From positions 287,298 to 351,297 of the forward strand of contig JAIXKJ010000008.1 in assembly GCA_026928255.1 (NCBI GenBank): 64,000 nucleotides of DNA, read 5' to 3'. The notes beneath the pieces are model-generated. The model searched no databases, was not told the origin of the DNA, and saw only the letters and a program-made list of their open reading frames with translations. The translations under genes and the position numbers were made by a program. Below are positions 34,494-44,700 of this stretch, piece by piece. How positions within the stretch are numbered: position 1 is the stretch's first letter; each line of letters opens with the position of its first letter. The DNA is from Anaerolineales bacterium (lineage in GTDB: Bacteria > Chloroflexota > Anaerolineae > Anaerolineales > Villigracilaceae).

Positions 34494-36266
34494 ATGACTT
34501 CCCTTAGCATTCCCGCAGAATTTACTTTACAACGAAAGAATAAATTTGACCGTTCCACGCCTTTGCGCTGGATTTTTTCGCACATCAAACCCTATTGGCT
34601 GATTATGACCATGCTCGTCGGCGGCGCGATTGGCAACGCCGTGCTGGCGGTGGTCGTCCCCATTTTGACGGGCGACGCCTTCAACGCCATGCTCGCGCCA
34701 AAGCCCGACACGTCGGCGCTGTTGCCGCTGGCGATCATCATCGGCGCTTCGCAAATCGTGCGCGGCGTGTTGCAATTGGGGCGCAACTTCGGCGCGGAGT
34801 TAATGGCGCAAAAAGTGGAGCGCGACATCCGCGACGAGTTGTATCTTTCGCTGCTCGGCAAAAGCATGACCTTCCACAATTTGCAGCCCGTCGGCGACAC
34901 GATGGCGCGCGCCACCAACGACGTGCGCGAGGTGAACTACATGTTCAGCCCTGGCGTCAACTTGGTCGTCGGTTCGTTCATGTTTATTTTGATGCCGCTG
35001 TTTTTTGGTCCGCGTTATCACCCGTCGTTAATTTTGACGCCCGCGCTTTTTATCATCATCTACTTTGTCGCGTTAGTTCGCTACCTTAAAACGCTTTCGC
35101 CCATCACCGACGACGTGCGCGCCGCTTTCGGGCGAATGAACACGCACCTTTCCGAATCGCTGGACGGCGTGGAAATTATGAAAGGCGCGGCGCAAGAAGA
35201 AGCGGAAGTGGATCGCTTCGTCGCCAACGCGCGAAAATTCCGCGACGCTTTTGTGCAACAAGGCGATCTCGAAGCGCGTTACATCGCCATGCTTTTATTG
35301 GGGCTGGCTTACGCGGGCGGACTCGTCCACGCGCTGTTTTTGTTGAAGCAAGGGTTAATCAACGTCGGCGAAGTGGTTGGTTATTTCGGCATGTTGCAAT
35401 TGCTCGGCTTCCCGACGTTTTCTTCCACGTTTGCGTATTCGCAAATTTCGCTCGGCTTTTCCTCCGCGCGGCGCATTTTGGAATTAATCCAACGCGAGAC
35501 GCGCCTCGACCAAAACGCTTCGGGCTTTGACGCGGACATTCGCGGCGAAATCGAATTTCGCAACGTCGCCTTTCGCTATCCCGCCGAAGGCGCGACGGAG
35601 AACGCGCTGGAACATATTTCCTTTAAGGTTCAGCCTGGTCAAACGGTAGCGCTCGTCGGGCAGACGGGCAGCGGCAAAACGACTCTCGTCAAATTAATTA
35701 ACCGCATCTACGACGTCAGCGACGGACAAGTTTTAGTGGACGGCGTGGACGTCCGCGATTGGAATCTCGCTTCGCTGCGTTCGCAAATTTCCATCATCGA
35801 ACAAGACATCTTCCTTTTCTCGCGCCCGATTAAAGACAACATCGCTTTCGGCAAACCCGAAGCGGAATATGAAGAAGTCGTCGCGGCGGCGCAGGCGGCG
35901 CAAGCGCACGAGTTCATTCTCAACTTTGACGAAACCTACGACACCATCGTCGGCGAACGCGGCGCGACTCTTTCAGGCGGACAACGTCAGCGCGTGGCGT
36001 TGGCGCGCGCCTTCCTCACCGAACCGCGAGTCCTCATCCTCGACGATTCCACCTCCGCCATCGACTCGGAGACGGAAGACAAAATTCAACGAGCCATCGC
36101 CAACGCGGCGCGCGGACGGACGACCTTCATTATCACGCATCGCCTTTCGCAAATCCGCTGGGCGGATTTAATCATCGTGCTTCGCAAAGGCGGCGTCGCC
36201 GCGATGGGGACGCACGACGAATTGATGCAAACTTCCGAAGCCTACTCGCGGATTTTCAAAGAATAA
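34494..36266 (+). CDS. ABC exporter half-transporter with degenerate catalytic site
   Basis: A 590-residue fusion of six membrane helices (about 30-330) and an ATPase domain (about 350-590). Walker A GQTGSGKTT at 389, signature LSGGQRQ, and Walker B VLILDDSTSA. Asp518 replaces the catalytic Glu, while the H-loop THRLS is intact. The next gene supplies the Glu but has an altered signature, so the two form a heterodimer of the TM287/288-BmrCD type with one working ATP site. The substrate may be a drug or lipid. TACAAT lies 6 nt before the ATG, with no Shine-Dalgarno. Confidence 0.9.
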   Translation: MTSLSIPAEFTLQRKNKFDRSTPLRWIFSHIKPYWLIMTMLVGGAIGNAVLAVVVPILTGDAFNAMLAPKPDTSALLPLAIIIGASQIVRGVLQLGRNFGAELMAQKVERDIRDELYLSLLGKSMTFHNLQPVGDTMARATNDVREVNYMFSPGVNLVVGSFMFILMPLFFGPRYHPSLILTPALFIIIYFVALVRYLKTLSPITDDVRAAFGRMNTHLSESLDGVEIMKGAAQEEAEVDRFVANARKFRDAFVQQGDLEARYIAMLLLGLAYAGGLVHALFLLKQGLINVGEVVGYFGMLQLLGFPTFSSTFAYSQISLGFSSARRILELIQRETRLDQNASGFDADIRGEIEFRNVAFRYPAEGATENALEHISFKVQPGQTVALVGQTGSGKTTLVKLINRIYDVSDGQVLVDGVDVRDWNLASLRSQISIIEQDIFLFSRPIKDNIAFGKPEAEYEEVVAAAQAAQAHEFILNFDETYDTIVGERGATLSGGQRQRVALARAFLTEPRVLILDDSTSAIDSETEDKIQRAIANAARGRTTFIITHRLSQIRWADLIIVLRKGGVAAMGTHDELMQTSEAYSRIFKE

Positions 36267-36409
36267 ACTGGCAAATGCTCTGTTGCGAACAGTGTCGCTG
36301 CGAGCGAAGCGAAGCAGTCCTTTTGCAAATTGTAGAGATTGCTTCGCCGCTTTCGGCGGCTCGCAACGACAAAAATACGGTTTTTTGTAATAACAGAGCA
36401 ACTGGCAAA
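36267..36409. mobile_element. MITE-like insertion between ABC exporter genes
   Basis: A 125-bp element (36276-36400) with 9-bp terminal inverted repeats TGCTCTGTT/AACAGAGCA. Both sides carry the identical 9-bp target duplication ACTGGCAAA (36267-36275 and 36401-36409). An inner inverted repeat GTCGCTGCGAGC/GCTCGCAACGAC and a GCTTCGCCGCTTTCGGCGG hairpin are present. There is no coding frame, so mobility would need a transposase in trans. Confidence 0.85.
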
Positions 36410-36431
36410 CTAAATCAACAAACGGATTAAC

Positions 36432-38246
36432 ATGGGTTTCTTTTCAGGATTAAACGACGAAAAATACGACCGCCAATACACAGACAAAGAACTGTTTCGG
36501 CGGATGACCGCTTATTTCAACTCGCAGAAGAAGCGCCTCGCGCTGGCTTCTGTCGTCATCATTGTCATCGCCGTCATCGGCGCGGCGCTGCCGATTATCG
36601 TCAGCCGCATGGTGGACTTAATCAAAGATCAACCCAGCGCCGCAGAGATTCTCGGCGTGGGCGCGGCTTTGGTCGGCGTGGCGTTTGGGCAATGGGGGTT
36701 GAACTGGCTGCGGCGCGGACTCATCGTCCGCGCGGTGGGCGACGTAGTGCTGGAAATGCGCTCGCGCGCTTTTCGCGCCGCCGCAGAACATGACCTTTCC
36801 TTTTACGATCAATTTTCTTCGGGGCGCATCGTTTCGCGCATCACGTCCGACACGAACGATTTCGGTCAACTGGTGGTCATCGTTACCGACGTGGTGGCGC
36901 AGTTCATCCAAGCCATCATCGTGGCGGTTGTGCTTTTCCGCGCCGAAGTGCGGCTCTCGCTTTTGCTGCTCAGTTTTTTGCCGGTCGTCTTCGGCGTGGC
37001 GGCGGGATTCCGCGCCTTAGCGCGGCGCGTTACCAAGCGCGGAATGAAAGCGATGGCGGACGTCAACGCCGCCATCAAAGAGACGATTAGCGGAATTTCG
37101 ATTGCGAAAAATTTCCGTCAAGAAGAAAGCATTTTTGAATCGTTCGACGAATCGAACGTTCAATCGTATCGCGTCAACGTGCAGCGCGGATTTGTGCTTT
37201 CGCTCGTCTTTCCGACGCTCAACGCCCTCAGCGGAATTTTCGTCGGCATTTTGGTTTACACGGGCGGGCATAGCGCGGCGGCGGGCGCAATCAGCATTGG
37301 CGCGTGGTATCTCTTCATTATGAGTCTTGACCAGTTCTTCTCGCCCATCCTCAGCCTGACTTCGTTTTGGGCGCAAATTCAAGGCGGGCTTTCGGCGGCG
37401 GAGCGCGTCTTCGCTTTGATTGACGCCGACCCGAACGTCATCCAAACCGAAAAGCAAGACGTGCCGCGCCTGCACGGAAAAATTCAGTTTGACCACATGT
37501 ATTTTCGCTATTCGGATAAAGAGCCGATTCTCAACGACTTCAACCTGACCATTCAAGCGGGCGAAACGCTCGCCCTCGTCGGGCATACGGGCGCGGGCAA
37601 ATCGTCCATCGCCAAACTCATCGCCCGCTTCTACGAATTTCAGCAAGGGCGCTTGTGCATTGACGGGCGCGACATCCGCACTTTTGATTTGACGCAGTAT
37701 CGCCGTCAGTTGGGAATTGTTTCGCAAGTTCCGTTTCTCTTTTCGGGAACGGTCGCCGACAACATTCATTACGCCGCGCCTGGCGTCCCGACGGAGGAGA
37801 TTCTGCGGTTGGCAAAAAAGATCGGCGACGGCGAATGGCTGGACGCGCTGCCGAAAGGGTTGCAGACCGAAGTCGGCGAACGCGGAAATCACCTTTCGAT
37901 GGGACAGCGTCAGTTAGTGGCGTTGATGCGCGTGCTGGTTCAAAACCCCGCCATCTTCATCCTCGACGAAGCGACCGCCAGCATTGACCCGTTCACCGAA
38001 TGGCAAATTCAACAGGCGTTGAATCTCATCCTCAAAAATTCGACGAGCATTCTCATCGCGCATCGTTTGTCCACCGTCAAAGCCGCCGACCGCATTGTGG
38101 TGATGAGCAAGGGAAGCATTATCGAAGAGGGCGACCACAACGGGCTGCTCGAACAAGGCGGGCATTACGCGGAGTTGTACAACACCTACTTCCGCCATCA
38201 ATCGCTGGCGTATGTGGAGCAGATGAAAGACGTAATTTCTAAATAA
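36432..38246 (+). CDS. ABC exporter half-transporter, consensus catalytic site
   Basis: A 604-residue partner of the preceding exporter gene. Six membrane helices are followed by an ATPase domain with Walker A GHTGAGKSS, Walker B IFILDEATAS (catalytic Glu513 intact) and switch HRLST. The signature reads LSMGQRQ (Met490 in place of Gly). Paired with the LSGGQ of the first subunit it forms the active site; its LSMGQ falls at the degenerate site. The MITE between the genes lengthens the intergenic mRNA to 165 nt but does not separate the pair transcriptionally. Confidence 0.92.
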   Translation: MGFFSGLNDEKYDRQYTDKELFRRMTAYFNSQKKRLALASVVIIVIAVIGAALPIIVSRMVDLIKDQPSAAEILGVGAALVGVAFGQWGLNWLRRGLIVRAVGDVVLEMRSRAFRAAAEHDLSFYDQFSSGRIVSRITSDTNDFGQLVVIVTDVVAQFIQAIIVAVVLFRAEVRLSLLLLSFLPVVFGVAAGFRALARRVTKRGMKAMADVNAAIKETISGISIAKNFRQEESIFESFDESNVQSYRVNVQRGFVLSLVFPTLNALSGIFVGILVYTGGHSAAAGAISIGAWYLFIMSLDQFFSPILSLTSFWAQIQGGLSAAERVFALIDADPNVIQTEKQDVPRLHGKIQFDHMYFRYSDKEPILNDFNLTIQAGETLALVGHTGAGKSSIAKLIARFYEFQQGRLCIDGRDIRTFDLTQYRRQLGIVSQVPFLFSGTVADNIHYAAPGVPTEEILRLAKKIGDGEWLDALPKGLQTEVGERGNHLSMGQRQLVALMRVLVQNPAIFILDEATASIDPFTEWQIQQALNLILKNSTSILIAHRLSTVKAADRIVVMSKGSIIEEGDHNGLLEQGGHYAELYNTYFRHQSLAYVEQMKDVISK

Positions 38247-38249
38247 GCA

Positions 38250-38281
38250 AAAACTCCCGAAATATTTCGGGAGTTTTTTTC
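38250..38281. terminator. Terminator after ABC exporter
   Basis: AAACTCCCGAAATATTTCGGGAGTTT palindrome in two halves (AAACTCCCGAAA/TTTCGGGAGTTT), then TTTT; it also faces the convergent trkA gene. Confidence 0.88.
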
Positions 38282-38300
38282 GCGCAAAGGCGCGAGAGAT

Positions 38301-38981
38301 TTACAACGCCGAGCGGTCTGGCGGTTCGAGCAATTGCGCCAACTGCACCGCGCCTTCGGTGTCGGTAATGGCGTACACTTCGTCGTGTTCTTCAAAGATG
38401 GTGTCGCCGTGCGGCAACATCATTTGCCCGTTGCGGATGATGACCGCAATCACGCATTGTTCGGGCAGTTGCAAATCTTTCAACTGTTTGCCGATGGCGG
38501 GCGCGCCTTTGGGGATTTTCTCCTCGACGAACGAGTAGCGTCCGCGCCGCAGTTTGAGCAGCGTCATCATATCGCCGAGCGACATCTCCTGTTGAATGAG
38601 GTGCGCGATGACGTCCGCTGGGTTGATGGTTTCGTCCACGTGAAAATTGTCGTCGAAGAGCCAACTGTTGCGCGGGTTATTAATTCGCGCAATGGTGCGC
38701 TTCGTTTTGAACAAAGTCCGCGCCAGATAGCAGAGGGTGAGATTCGCGTCGTCTTCGCCCGTGCAAGCGACGACGACGTTGGCTTTTTCTAAACCCGCCT
38801 GACGCAGCACGTTGGGGTCGGTCGCCAACCCTTCGTAGATGACTTCCGTCGGCAGTTCATGGTGCAGACGCGCCAACAATTCTTTGCGATGTTCGATTAA
38901 GCGAACTTCGTATTTTTCTTGAATTAAGTACGCGGCGAGTTGCGCTCCGGTGCGCCCGCCGCCCGCGATAAATACCAGCAT
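38301..38981 (-). CDS. trkA: TrkA/KtrA-type RCK potassium regulator (first copy)
   Basis: A 226-residue cytosolic regulator. The N-terminal Rossmann RCK-N domain (LVFIAGGGRTGAQLAAYL) binds NAD(H) or ATP/ADP, and the RCK-C domain occupies about residues 140-220. Proteins of this type gate potassium transporters. It begins 1 nt after the stop of a second RCK gene and shares a transcript with a KimA-like permease. No Trk/Ktr membrane subunit is present in the window. Confidence 0.85.
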   Translation of the reverse strand: MLVFIAGGGRTGAQLAAYLIQEKYEVRLIEHRKELLARLHHELPTEVIYEGLATDPNVLRQAGLEKANVVVACTGEDDANLTLCYLARTLFKTKRTIARINNPRNSWLFDDNFHVDETINPADVIAHLIQQEMSLGDMMTLLKLRRGRYSFVEEKIPKGAPAIGKQLKDLQLPEQCVIAVIIRNGQMMLPHGDTIFEEHDEVYAITDTEGAVQLAQLLEPPDRSAL

Positions 38982-38982
38982 G

Positions 38983-39648
38983 TTACGCCTCTCCGTCTTC
39001 GCGCAATTTTTCGCGCAAGGATTTAATTCCGTTCAGCGTGGCGCTGACGGTGAGAATGTCTCCCTTTTGCAGTTTCATGTCCGTGCGCGGAAGTTGGGCG
39101 CGCCCGCCGCGAGTCAACGCCGAGCAGACCGTTTCGCGGCAATCGCCCAGCAACGCGGAAATATTCGCGCCGTCCCACTTTGCCGAAATGGACATCTCGT
39201 ATATTTCCACTTCGCCGTTGCCCGCCGAGAAGACCGCGCGAAAGGCGGGGTCTATCATCAACTCTTGCACGCGCTCCGCGCCCCAAGACATCGAACTAAT
39301 CGTCTGCAAGCCAAAGGCTTCGAGCATGTCGCGCATGGCGGGGTCGTAATTGCGGACGACGACTTGCTTGACGTTGGGATAATGCGAGCGGACGGTATGC
39401 CCGATGACGGCGTTCATCGTGTCCGAGTTGGTAACGACCGCCACGCCCTGCGCTTCGTCCGCGCCCGCGCGGGATAAGGTGTCGGCGGAGAGAGAATCCC
39501 CTTCGACGGTGCGCCCGCGAAAGTCCGAGCGGAGGCGGTTGAAGGCGCGAATGTTCGCGTCCACAACTACTACTTGATGTCCGTTCTCGAAAAGTTTATT
39601 GGCTAATTCCGCGCCAAACCTGCCGCAGCCTACGACAATAAAATTCAT
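38983..39648 (-). CDS. trkA: TrkA/KtrA-type RCK potassium regulator (second copy)
   Basis: A 221-residue RCK protein: NFIVVGCGRFGAELANKLF (canonical GxGxxG) and VVDANIRAFNRL give a nucleotide-binding RCK-N, followed by RCK-C from about 140 with DILTVSATLNGIKSL. Its ATG overlaps the stop of the KimA-like permease (ATGA). The two RCK proteins probably form a heteromeric ring. It differs enough from the first copy to be an old duplicate. Confidence 0.88.
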   Translation of the reverse strand: MNFIVVGCGRFGAELANKLFENGHQVVVVDANIRAFNRLRSDFRGRTVEGDSLSADTLSRAGADEAQGVAVVTNSDTMNAVIGHTVRSHYPNVKQVVVRNYDPAMRDMLEAFGLQTISSMSWGAERVQELMIDPAFRAVFSAGNGEVEIYEMSISAKWDGANISALLGDCRETVCSALTRGGRAQLPRTDMKLQKGDILTVSATLNGIKSLREKLREDGEA

Positions 39649-41636
39649 TTTGCCAACTCCTTGCCGAATATATGTTCGGTGTATAAATCTATTTCGTCAT
39701 GCACATGATACGGCACGTTGGTGATGACGATGCCATGTTGATTTTTTAATTGCGCGCGCAAAATCTCCGCCGTGTTGGTGTGCAACGGCGCGGTCAGGCG
39801 GCTGTCGGAGACGAACTCCGGCACGATGACGGTGAGGATTTCGCCCGGCTGACGCTGATTGGACAGGTCGGAAATGTATTCGAGCAGCGGCTCGACGAAC
39901 AAGCGATAAGGCGAATCTAAAATGACCAAGCGCACGCCGTCGCCCCATTTTTCCCACTTCTTGCGAACTTTTTCCGCGTCGCTCGGCTCGATGAGGACAT
40001 GCACGGCGGTTACGTCGTCCGAAAGCAGACGCGCATAACGCAGGGCGAAGAGCGTCCCCAAATGCACGCCGCTGACCGGCAGGATGACTCGGTGCCGAAC
40101 CGTGTGCGGCGGAATCACGCCGAAGTTGTCCAGCGAGAGGCGCTGAGCGACGATGCGATAATGCGCGTGAATCAGCATAAAAATTCCGACGAGAATCGGC
40201 GTAACGAGCAGGATGATCCACGCTCCTTCGGCGAATTTGGTCACGGCGAAAATAATCGTTACCATGCTGGTCGCCAACGCGCCGACGCTGTTGACGATCA
40301 TCTTCGGCAGCCAGCGCGAGTCGTAGCGCAAAACCGAGCCGCGCTCTTGAGCTTCTTCGCCTGGCTTTAATTTTCCAATTTTCCACCAACGATGCGCCAT
40401 GCCCGCTTGCGATAAGGTGAACGATAAAAATACGCCAATCGCGTAAAGCGGAATCAGCGCGGTAACGCTGGCGTTGAAGAGGATGATTAATACCGAAGCG
40501 ATGATCGCCAGCGCGACGATGCCGTAGGAGTAAACGAGGCGGCTGCCGCGAAACGCCATTTGGCGCGGCAGAAATCCGTCTTCGGCGACGAGCGCGCCCA
40601 AACGCGGAAAGCCCGCGAAGGCGGTGTTCGCCGCCATAATCAAAATTAACGTGGTGCTGATGATGATGATTGTGTAAATCAAGTTGCGCCCGCCGTACAC
40701 TGTGCGGACTAATTGCGAAATGACCGTTTCCGCTTCGGAGGGGATGGCGTGAATTTGAACCGACAAAAAGGCGATGCCCATCAGCAAGGCGCTCAAAATG
40801 CCCGACATCCACATTAGGGTAATTCCTGCATTACGGCTGCGCGGCTCTTTGAAAGCGGTGATTCCGTTCGAGATGGCTTCCACGCCTGTTAATGAAGTTG
40901 TGCCGTTTGAAAAGGCGCGCAAAATCAAAAATACGGAAATCGGTTTTAGCGCGTCCATAGCGATGTGCGGCGGATCTACGACCGCGCCCAAGCCGCCGAA
41001 GAAGTAGCGGAAAAATCCGTAAGCGGCGGTTGCAAACATCAGGACGAGGAAGAAATACGTCGGGTAGGCAAAAGCGGCGCCCGCTTCTTTCACTCCGCGC
41101 AGGTTGATGACCGTGATGAACGCGACTAAAACCACCGCCAACACGGCGCGATATTGGAAGAGAGCCGGGTAGGCGGAAACAATTTGCGCCACGCCCGACG
41201 AGATGGACACGGAAACCGTCAGCACATAATCCATCAACAGCGCCGCGCCAGTGATGAGCGCGGGCAGCTCGCCAAGGTTGTCGCGGGCGACGATGTACGC
41301 GCCGCCGCCGTTGGAATAGGCGTGAATCGTCTGCTCGTAGGAAAGCGTCAAAATGACCAGCAAGCCGACGATAGCGATAGAAAGCGGAAACGCCATGCCC
41401 ATCGCCTGCGTCCCCGCCACCGCTAGAATTAGCAACATCTCTTGCGGACCGTACGCCACCGAAGACATCGCGTCGGAGGAGAAAATCGCCAGCCCGACGA
41501 ATTTGCCAATGGTTTCGTGCGCCGCGTCGGCTGTGGAAAGCGGGCGTCCAATCAGCCAAGAGCGCCAATCGCGCGGAGGTTTATGGGTTGTAAGGCGTTC
41601 AATAATCGGAGTTTGATTGTTATCTTGATCTATCAT
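39645..41636 (-). CDS. KimA-like potassium uptake permease (APC superfamily)
   Basis: A 663-residue protein with about twelve membrane helices (about 45-480) and a cytosolic C-terminal domain of about 170 residues. The segment AIFSSDAMSSVAYGPQEM and SNGGGAYIVARDNLG match the KimA/YdaO group, high-affinity proton-potassium symporters. The start MIDQDNN is chosen because AAGAGA precedes it and the longer frame adds an unusual basic tail. The coupling to two RCK genes agrees with potassium transport. No c-di-AMP riboswitch is seen in the short leader. Confidence 0.8.
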   Translation of the reverse strand: MIDQDNNQTPIIERLTTHKPPRDWRSWLIGRPLSTADAAHETIGKFVGLAIFSSDAMSSVAYGPQEMLLILAVAGTQAMGMAFPLSIAIVGLLVILTLSYEQTIHAYSNGGGAYIVARDNLGELPALITGAALLMDYVLTVSVSISSGVAQIVSAYPALFQYRAVLAVVLVAFITVINLRGVKEAGAAFAYPTYFFLVLMFATAAYGFFRYFFGGLGAVVDPPHIAMDALKPISVFLILRAFSNGTTSLTGVEAISNGITAFKEPRSRNAGITLMWMSGILSALLMGIAFLSVQIHAIPSEAETVISQLVRTVYGGRNLIYTIIIISTTLILIMAANTAFAGFPRLGALVAEDGFLPRQMAFRGSRLVYSYGIVALAIIASVLIILFNASVTALIPLYAIGVFLSFTLSQAGMAHRWWKIGKLKPGEEAQERGSVLRYDSRWLPKMIVNSVGALATSMVTIIFAVTKFAEGAWIILLVTPILVGIFMLIHAHYRIVAQRLSLDNFGVIPPHTVRHRVILPVSGVHLGTLFALRYARLLSDDVTAVHVLIEPSDAEKVRKKWEKWGDGVRLVILDSPYRLFVEPLLEYISDLSNQRQPGEILTVIVPEFVSDSRLTAPLHTNTAEILRAQLKNQHGIVITNVPYHVHDEIDLYTEHIFGKELAK

Positions 41637-41740
41637 CGTTCTCTTAATTCTATAAGACCTGTCAACAGACAAAAATTATGCCCTTCCCGCGGAAGGACAA
41701 GGCTGGATTATAGTCCTCTTTTTTCTTTTGGGAGCGGGAA

Positions 41741-44700
41741 TTACAAAATTAACGATTCTTGCGAATCGTCGCTTGGCTTTTGCTTCAACGGAATTTGCAG
41801 GTAAAAAATGCTGCCCTTGCCGAGTTCGCTTTCCACCCAAACGCGCCCATGATGATTTTCGGCAATGGATTGCACGATGGCGAGTCCCAACCCCGAACCC
41901 GGCTGATTAATCCGCGCTTCGCGTTGTTTGCCGCGATAGAATTTCTCAAACAAATGCGGAATATCCTCGGCGGCGATGCCGATGCCGGAATCTTCCACCG
42001 CGAAAATCAAATCGTGCGGGTGCGAAATTGTGCGGACGGTTACTTTTTCGTTGGGCGGCGTGTATTTGAGCGCGTTCTCCACCAGGTTATAAACCGCTTG
42101 ATGCAATAGCGCTTGGTCGGCTTCGACGGCGTGCGGCATATCTTTGGGAAGTTCCACTTGCAGGACGATATTTTTCTGCGAGGCTTGCAGTTGCAACGCG
42201 CCCGTTACGCGCTCGATAATCGAAAGCACCGGCACGCTCTCCACTTGCAAGCCGACGCCAAATTCGATGCGCCCCAAATCGAGCAAGTTGTTGACGAGGC
42301 GCGACATATTTTCCACGCCCGTTACGATCTTCTTGACGTATGTCTGCTGTTGTTCGTTTAGTTCGCCGACGGTGTCCAACATGGTGGCGTAGCCGCGCAT
42401 GAGAGTCAGCGGCGAACGCAAATCGTGGCTGACCGTCGCCACAAACTCCGATTTCATCGTGTCCAATTCTTTGAAATGCGTGATGTCGCGCATGACGCAC
42501 ACGCGCCCAATCTGCCGCCCCTCCACCATGACGGGCGAAGTCGTGGCGAGATAAGTCCGCTGGTCGGGCAAAATAATTTCGGAAGATTGCATTTCCGTCG
42601 CCGCGCTGTGCAACAGTTCCAACAGCGGGCGCAATTTGATGACCTTCTCAGTTTCCACGCCGCTGCGCGCGTGTTCCGCGCCTTGACGAAGCGCGGCGTT
42701 GGCGGCGTGATTCGTCAACAGCAAACGGTTGCGCTGGTCGGTTACGATGACTGGATCGGGCGACGAGTTGAGGATAGATTCCAGTTGACGGCGCGAGGCT
42801 TCCACGTTCAGATAAAGATGCGCGTTGACCACCGCCAGCGCCGCCTGCCCAGCCAATGTCGTAACGAAGCGCTCGTCCTCTTCGGTAAAGCGCCGCTGTT
42901 GTTCGTAGCCCGCCCAGACGACGCCGTAGTAGCGATTTTCGTGGCGAAGCGCCACCGCCAACAACGCCAACGGTTGCGGCTGTTTTTCTTCAAAGGTCAA
43001 TTCGCGCGAACGCGCCAAATTGGAAATAACAATTTTTTCGCGGCTTTGCGCGAGGTCGAGGATTTGGTCGTCGAGGTAGGCGTATTTTTCCGGCGCGGGT
43101 CCCGAAGCGAAGCGCGTCGGCAGTTCGGCGAGGGTGTCGGGCAAAATGCTGGGGGATAAAACGACGCGCACCGAACTTGCGCCGGTGGCTTCGGCAATCG
43201 CCTCTAACGCGGGTTTGACCGCGTCTTTCGTCTCCAACGTGGACGCCACCGCTTGGCTGACTTGCAACAAGCGCTCGCTTTCTTCCAAGCGGGCGTTCAA
43301 CCCGACGCGCATTTTTTCAAACGCTCGCCGCAATTGCGCCACTTCGTCTTCGCCCGTTACTTGCAGCGGATGGTCGAGATTTCCCTGCGCGATGCGGTTG
43401 GCTTCATCGGACAAACTTTTGAGCGAGTTGGTTACCACGCGCAAGGCGAGGCGCAAGAATATTAACGCGAAGGCGGCGAGGACGAGAATCATCAACGCCA
43501 GCGGCGCGGCGATGTTGACCGCCAATTGTTGAGCGCGTTGCGCGGGGACGGTCAGCGCGACCGCCCACGGACGCCCGACGACCGGCTGATAGTAAACCAT
43601 CTGCCGCGTTCCGTCGGTGGAGATGTCGTCGTAGAAAAACGGCGCGGCTCCCATCCGCCCTTCGTAGAAAGTCGCTCCGCGTTCGCGGCTGGAATCATAA
43701 AGAATGCGATTCGAGTCGTCAATCAACAAGCCCGAACCGCCGAGTCCGTTCATGCTGTCGAGGTTTTTGATTAACGGCAAAGTTAGCGGGTTGGCTTCGA
43801 TGGTCGTGCGCCCAATTAACACGCGCCGCGTTGCGGGCTGGTCTTCAATCGCCGCCAAAAAAGAGACTCGCGCCGAACTGTTCCTTGCGTTCGCCGGAAT
43901 GGAATAAATCTGCGTCAACACGCCTTGCGCGGCGAGCAAAACGCCGCTGTCTTCGTCGGGGTAAAGGCGGAATCCTTGCCGCGTGTCTTCGGGGTAAAGC
44001 GCTAAAACCTCTTTGGTGTTCGCGTCTAAAACGACGATTTGATCGAAGTAAGGGACGGATTTAATGTGTTCTTGAATCAGCCGAGTCAACGCCGCGCCGT
44101 TCGCGTCGCGCATGTCGGGGTCGGCGGCGAATTGAGTCGCCAGATTTTGACCGGTTTCGAGGAAGAACGGCACGCTCTGCGCCGCCGACTCTCCCGCGCC
44201 GACGAGTCGGTCTTCCAACATGCCGCGCGCGGCGCGTCCGGCAACCGCCCATCCGCCGACGAGCAGGCTGATCAACAACGCCGCAATAAACGCGCCGACG
44301 GCGAAGATGAAACGCGCTTCTAAACTTTTTTCGCCGGGCGAAGGCTGCAAGGGTTTGTTCTCTCCCCAATGCGCGGAGAAAACGACCGACGCAATTTGCG
44401 CGATTAAACCGCCGACGAGCATTTCGCCGCCGAAAGCCAACGAAACCACCAGCGCGTTGCTGAGCGCTAGATCTAAACGGGCGGCGACGGGGATGTCCGC
44501 GCCCCATTGGGTGAAGAGCGCGCTGATCGTGTAAAACAAAACGTGCGCGGGAATTAAAAGAAGCGCCGCCGCCAACGGCTGACGAAGCAAACGATACGAC
44601 GACGTCCGATAACGCTGACGCACATTGGAGGAAAACCAAACGGCAAGCAGCGCAAACTCTGCGATGGGGAAGAGCGAGTAGAAATCCCACACGCCGCGCA

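Noticed and set aside
41637..41740. c-di-AMP (ydaO-type) riboswitch before the KimA-like gene
   Set aside because: The leader is only about 100 nt and lacks the conserved ydaO motif elements.
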